Source: Streptomyces africanus (GTDB lineage Bacteria > Actinomycetota > Actinomycetes > Streptomycetales > Streptomycetaceae). From it: a stretch of 34,645 nt of DNA. The stretch lies in contig NZ_MUKA01000071.1 of assembly GCF_002150735.1 (NCBI RefSeq), positions 464-35,108 on the forward strand, in the 5' to 3' direction. The position numbers and the translations under genes were made by a program. A model generated the notes under the pieces. That model searched no databases, had not been told where the DNA came from, and saw only the letters and a list, made by a program, of their open reading frames with translations. Shown here one piece after another: positions 32,638 to 34,645 of this stretch. How positions within the stretch are numbered: position 1 is the first letter of the stretch; every line of letters starts with the position of its first letter.

Positions 32638-33867
32638 TCAGGAGGCCCTGGCCAGAGCGAGGACGACGTTGTGTCCACCGAAGCCGAAGGAGTGGCTGAC
32701 GGCGATACGGACGTCCTGTCGGCGGGGCTCCTTGGTGACGCAGTCGATGTCGAATCCCGGAGCCGGGGCGTCCAGGTTCGCGATCGGGGGCACCGTGCCG
32801 TGCTGAAGGGTGAGCACGGTCAGCGCCGCCTCCACGGCGCCCGCCGCGCCCAGGCTGTGGCCGAGCACGCCCTTGGGTGCCGTGACACTGGGGCGGTGCG
32901 GCAGCAGCCGGGCGATCAGGGCCGACTCGGCGGCGTCGTTGGCCAGTGTGGAGGTGCCGTGGGCGTTGACGTGGTCGACGTCGTGCGGAGCCAGACCCGC
33001 GTCCTCCAGAGCGGTGCGCAGCGCCGCCTCCGCGCCCCGGCCGTCCGGGGCGGGCGCGGTGGGGTGGTGGGCGTCCGAGGTGCTGCCGCAGCCCACCAGC
33101 AGGGCGCGGACACGGGCACCGCGGGTGGCCGCGTCCGCGGTCCGCTCCAGTACGAGGACGCCGGCGCCTTCCGCCATGACGAAGCCGTCACGGTCGGCGG
33201 CGAAGGGCCGGGACGCGCCGGTGACCGCGTCGGTGCGCCGGGACAGCGCGCCTGCGCGCCAGAAGCCCGTAGTGGCCAGCGGGGTGACGGCGGCTTCGGT
33301 GGCTCCGGCCACCGCGATGTCGCACCGGCCGGCGGCGAGGAGGTCGCGGGCGACGGCGACGGCGGTGGCGCCGGAGGCACAGGCGGTGGACGGGGCGAGG
33401 CCGGGGCCGCGGGCCCCGAGGTCGATGGAGACCTCCCCGGCCGCCATGTTCGGGATGATCTGAGGGATGGTGAGCGCGGAGACCATGTCGGCGCCCCGTT
33501 CCGTCAGCCGCCTGGCCTGTTCCTCGCGCACCGCGTCCGCTCCCAGCCCGCAGCCGATGACGACGGCGACCCGGTCGCCGTCCCACGTCCGGGCACGGAG
33601 GCCGGCGTCGTGCACCGCCTCGCGGGCGGCGAGCACCGCCAGCACGGCGTTGCGTGACATGCGCCAGGCGGTGCGGCCGACGCGCCGGTCCAGGTCGTCG
33701 CGGCACAGCGGGACGCGGCAGGAGAAGTCCACGGGAAGGCCGGCCAGCGCCGGATCGTGCGCGGCTGCGGTGCCCGCGCCGCGGCGGACCGTGTCCCAGG
33801 TGGCGCCGGTGTTCCCCCCGGCGGGGGTGATCAGGCCGAGGCCGGTGACGGCGACGGGCTCGGTCAC
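32638..33867 (-). CDS. Beta-ketoacyl-ACP synthase (KAS II-like)
   Basis: A 409-aa condensing enzyme with the complete catalytic set: Cys163 (STACASGATAV), His303 (VNAHGTST), Lys332 and His337 (KGVLGHSLGAAGA), and C-terminal SHSFGFGGHNVVLAL. The length is that of FabF-type KS, not of a chain-length factor (which lacks the cysteine). It extends acyl chains on the carrier protein by decarboxylative condensation. It starts with GTG 33867, which overlaps the stop of the ACP gene by 4 bases. A dedicated single KS with its own ACP, outside a fab operon, is typical of secondary-metabolite or special-lipid clusters, such as ladderane-, polyene- or olefin-type pathways. Confidence 0.93.
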   Translation of the reverse strand: MTEPVAVTGLGLITPAGGNTGATWDTVRRGAGTAAAHDPALAGLPVDFSCRVPLCRDDLDRRVGRTAWRMSRNAVLAVLAAREAVHDAGLRARTWDGDRVAVVIGCGLGADAVREEQARRLTERGADMVSALTIPQIIPNMAAGEVSIDLGARGPGLAPSTACASGATAVAVARDLLAAGRCDIAVAGATEAAVTPLATTGFWRAGALSRRTDAVTGASRPFAADRDGFVMAEGAGVLVLERTADAATRGARVRALLVGCGSTSDAHHPTAPAPDGRGAEAALRTALEDAGLAPHDVDHVNAHGTSTLANDAAESALIARLLPHRPSVTAPKGVLGHSLGAAGAVEAALTVLTLQHGTVPPIANLDAPAPGFDIDCVTKEPRRQDVRIAVSHSFGFGGHNVVLALARAS

Positions 33868-34124
33868 GAGGAGGCCACCGCCCCGGTGTCACCCGCGCGC
33901 AAGGTGTCGAGGTGGTCGACGACCTGCGCGACGGTCGTGCTCCGGGAGGCGTACGCGCTGTCGATCTTCACCCCGAAGCGCTCGTGCACGATGAGCACCA
34001 GCTCCGTCAGGGCCAGGGAGTCCAGGTCCAGTTGCTCCAGCGTGAGGTCGGGCCGGATCTCGTCCTGGGGGATGCGGAAGGCGCTGCTCAGGATGGAGCG
34101 GATGGTGTCGTAGGTGTCCGGCAC
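33864..34124 (-). CDS. Acyl carrier protein
   Basis: An 86-aa carrier. The start is GTG 34124 with GAGGAG 5 nt upstream. Four-helix ACP pattern; the phosphopantetheine serine is Ser36 in LEQLDLDSLALTELVLIVHE, where DSLAL is the attachment motif. Helix 3 has ERFGVKIDSAYASRSTTVAQ. The acidic helix 2 is right for docking to a KS. It is translated before the KS (4-bp overlap) and overlaps the preceding epimerase-type gene by 37 bp, so all three are in one tightly coupled operon. Confidence 0.93.
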   Translation of the reverse strand: MPDTYDTIRSILSSAFRIPQDEIRPDLTLEQLDLDSLALTELVLIVHERFGVKIDSAYASRSTTVAQVVDHLDTLRAGDTGAVASS

Positions 34125-34645
34125 GGTGTCTCCTCGCTGTCGTTCGAGATGGAGAGGGTGAGCTCGGCGATACCGGCGTCGAATCCGACCGGCGGTGCGA
34201 AGTCCAGGTCGCGGCGGGCCGCAGTGAGGTCGAAGTAGTGCGGATGCAGCAGCTCCGCGACCAGGAAGCGGCTCAGGGCATGGGTGCGGGTACTGCGTGC
34301 CGCGCGCAGGAGCGTGTCACCGACCGCGGCCCCGATGGTGGCGAGCCGGGGCGGTACGGCGCACCAGCGGGCGTCGATGCCGGCGGCCCGCAGGAAGTGC
34401 CGGGTGATCTCGCGCAGCGGACGCGGGTCGCCCTGACCGATGAAGTAGGGGCGGCCGCCCGCCGTCTGCGGCGATCGCCGCAGGCTGTCCAGTGCGAGCA
34501 GGTGGGCGTGGGCGGCGGTACGGACATGGGCGGTGTCGACGAGGTTACCGCCGTCACCGGGCATCAGCAGGCGGCCCGCCCGCACGGTGCGCGCGAGAGC
34601 GGGGGCGAAATGGGGGTCGTCGGGCCCCCAGATGATGTGCGGGCG
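34088..34645 (-). CDS. NAD-dependent epimerase / 3-beta-HSD-like dehydrogenase, partial
   Basis: The last 185 residues of a protein that runs off the window. It has LVDTAHVRTAAHAHLLALDS, a block typical of the 3-beta-hydroxysteroid-dehydrogenase / OleD-like branch of extended SDRs, then PYFIGQGDPRPLREI (substrate-domain start) and PHYFDLTAARRDLDFAPPVG near the end. The Rossmann motif would lie outside the window. OleD-like enzymes reduce 2-alkyl-3-oxoalkanoates in olefin biosynthesis; the neighbouring KS and ACP make a fatty-acid-derived product plausible. The exact reaction is not shown. Confidence 0.8.
   Translation of the reverse strand, partial: RPHIIWGPDDPHFAPALARTVRAGRLLMPGDGGNLVDTAHVRTAAHAHLLALDSLRRSPQTAGGRPYFIGQGDPRPLREITRHFLRAAGIDARWCAVPPRLATIGAAVGDTLLRAARSTRTHALSRFLVAELLHPHYFDLTAARRDLDFAPPVGFDAGIAELTLSISNDSEETPCRTPTTPSAPS

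Noticed and set aside
1..34645. CRISPR arrays, tRNA or rRNA genes, replication origin
   Set aside because: No regularly spaced repeats, cloverleaf-like segments or rRNA-like stretches were noticed on either strand.

Overview
The window looks like accessory, high-GC actinobacterial DNA, almost certainly Streptomyces or a close relative. The reasons are the codon bias (G/C at third positions), frequent GTG starts with AAGGAG-type ribosome sites, apparently leaderless regulator genes, and families I know mainly from Streptomyces (DUF6207, DUF6233, a LuxR-type AAA 'LAL' regulator, MmyB-like XRE regulators, secreted SH3 mini-proteins). No rRNA, tRNA or CRISPR array was seen. The mix of intact regulator/enzyme pairs and gene debris would fit a chromosome arm or an integration hot spot, but that is inference.

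Layout. 1-6500: a secreted SH3-fold protein, a dead IS transposase with one in-frame amber codon, a SUKH (SMI1/KNR4) immunity-type protein, half of a mycoredoxin, an SDR/XRE-MmyB divergent pair, then the remains of an IS1182-type and an IS5-type transposase lying head to head. 6500-15700: a run of divergent regulator/enzyme pairs: MerR/SDR, VOC/WYL, nitroreductase/TetR, TetR/MFS, plus an alpha/beta hydrolase. They are separated by debris: a carotenoid-oxygenase head joined to a subtilase tail, an IS630 tail, a frameshifted SDR and a frameshifted DUF6207 gene. 16000-24700: a FUSC-type membrane protein, a 929-aa LAL regulator, and a divergent four-gene operon (metallo-beta-lactamase-fold hydrolase, carboxylesterase, RidA, unknown protein). 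24800-29000: more debris (DNA ligase head joined to an integrase, glycosyltransferase head joined to a Ku tail, MerR tail) around an intact small-protein/Mrr-nuclease pair, a zinc-ribbon protein and DUF6233. 29165-31771: a second XRE-MmyB/SDR pair with an extra SDR. 32638-34645: ketosynthase, acyl carrier protein and the end of an epimerase/3-beta-HSD-like gene, the edge of a fatty-acid or polyketide-like cluster.

How the parts work together. Most intact genes form two-part stress or xenobiotic switches: a ligand-sensing regulator transcribed away from one redox, hydrolase or efflux gene, with a dyad operator between them. Several operators can be read directly. The most striking is CCTGGGTG-N5-CACCCAGG, present in front of both MmyB-like regulators 25 kb apart with the same spacing to a shared -10 element and a leaderless start codon. 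This suggests two paralogous switches that share or have only recently separated their operator. The second theme is decay: at least three places where the 5' part of one gene runs into the 3' part of another on the same strand, including pieces of two bacterial end-joining genes (ligase and Ku).
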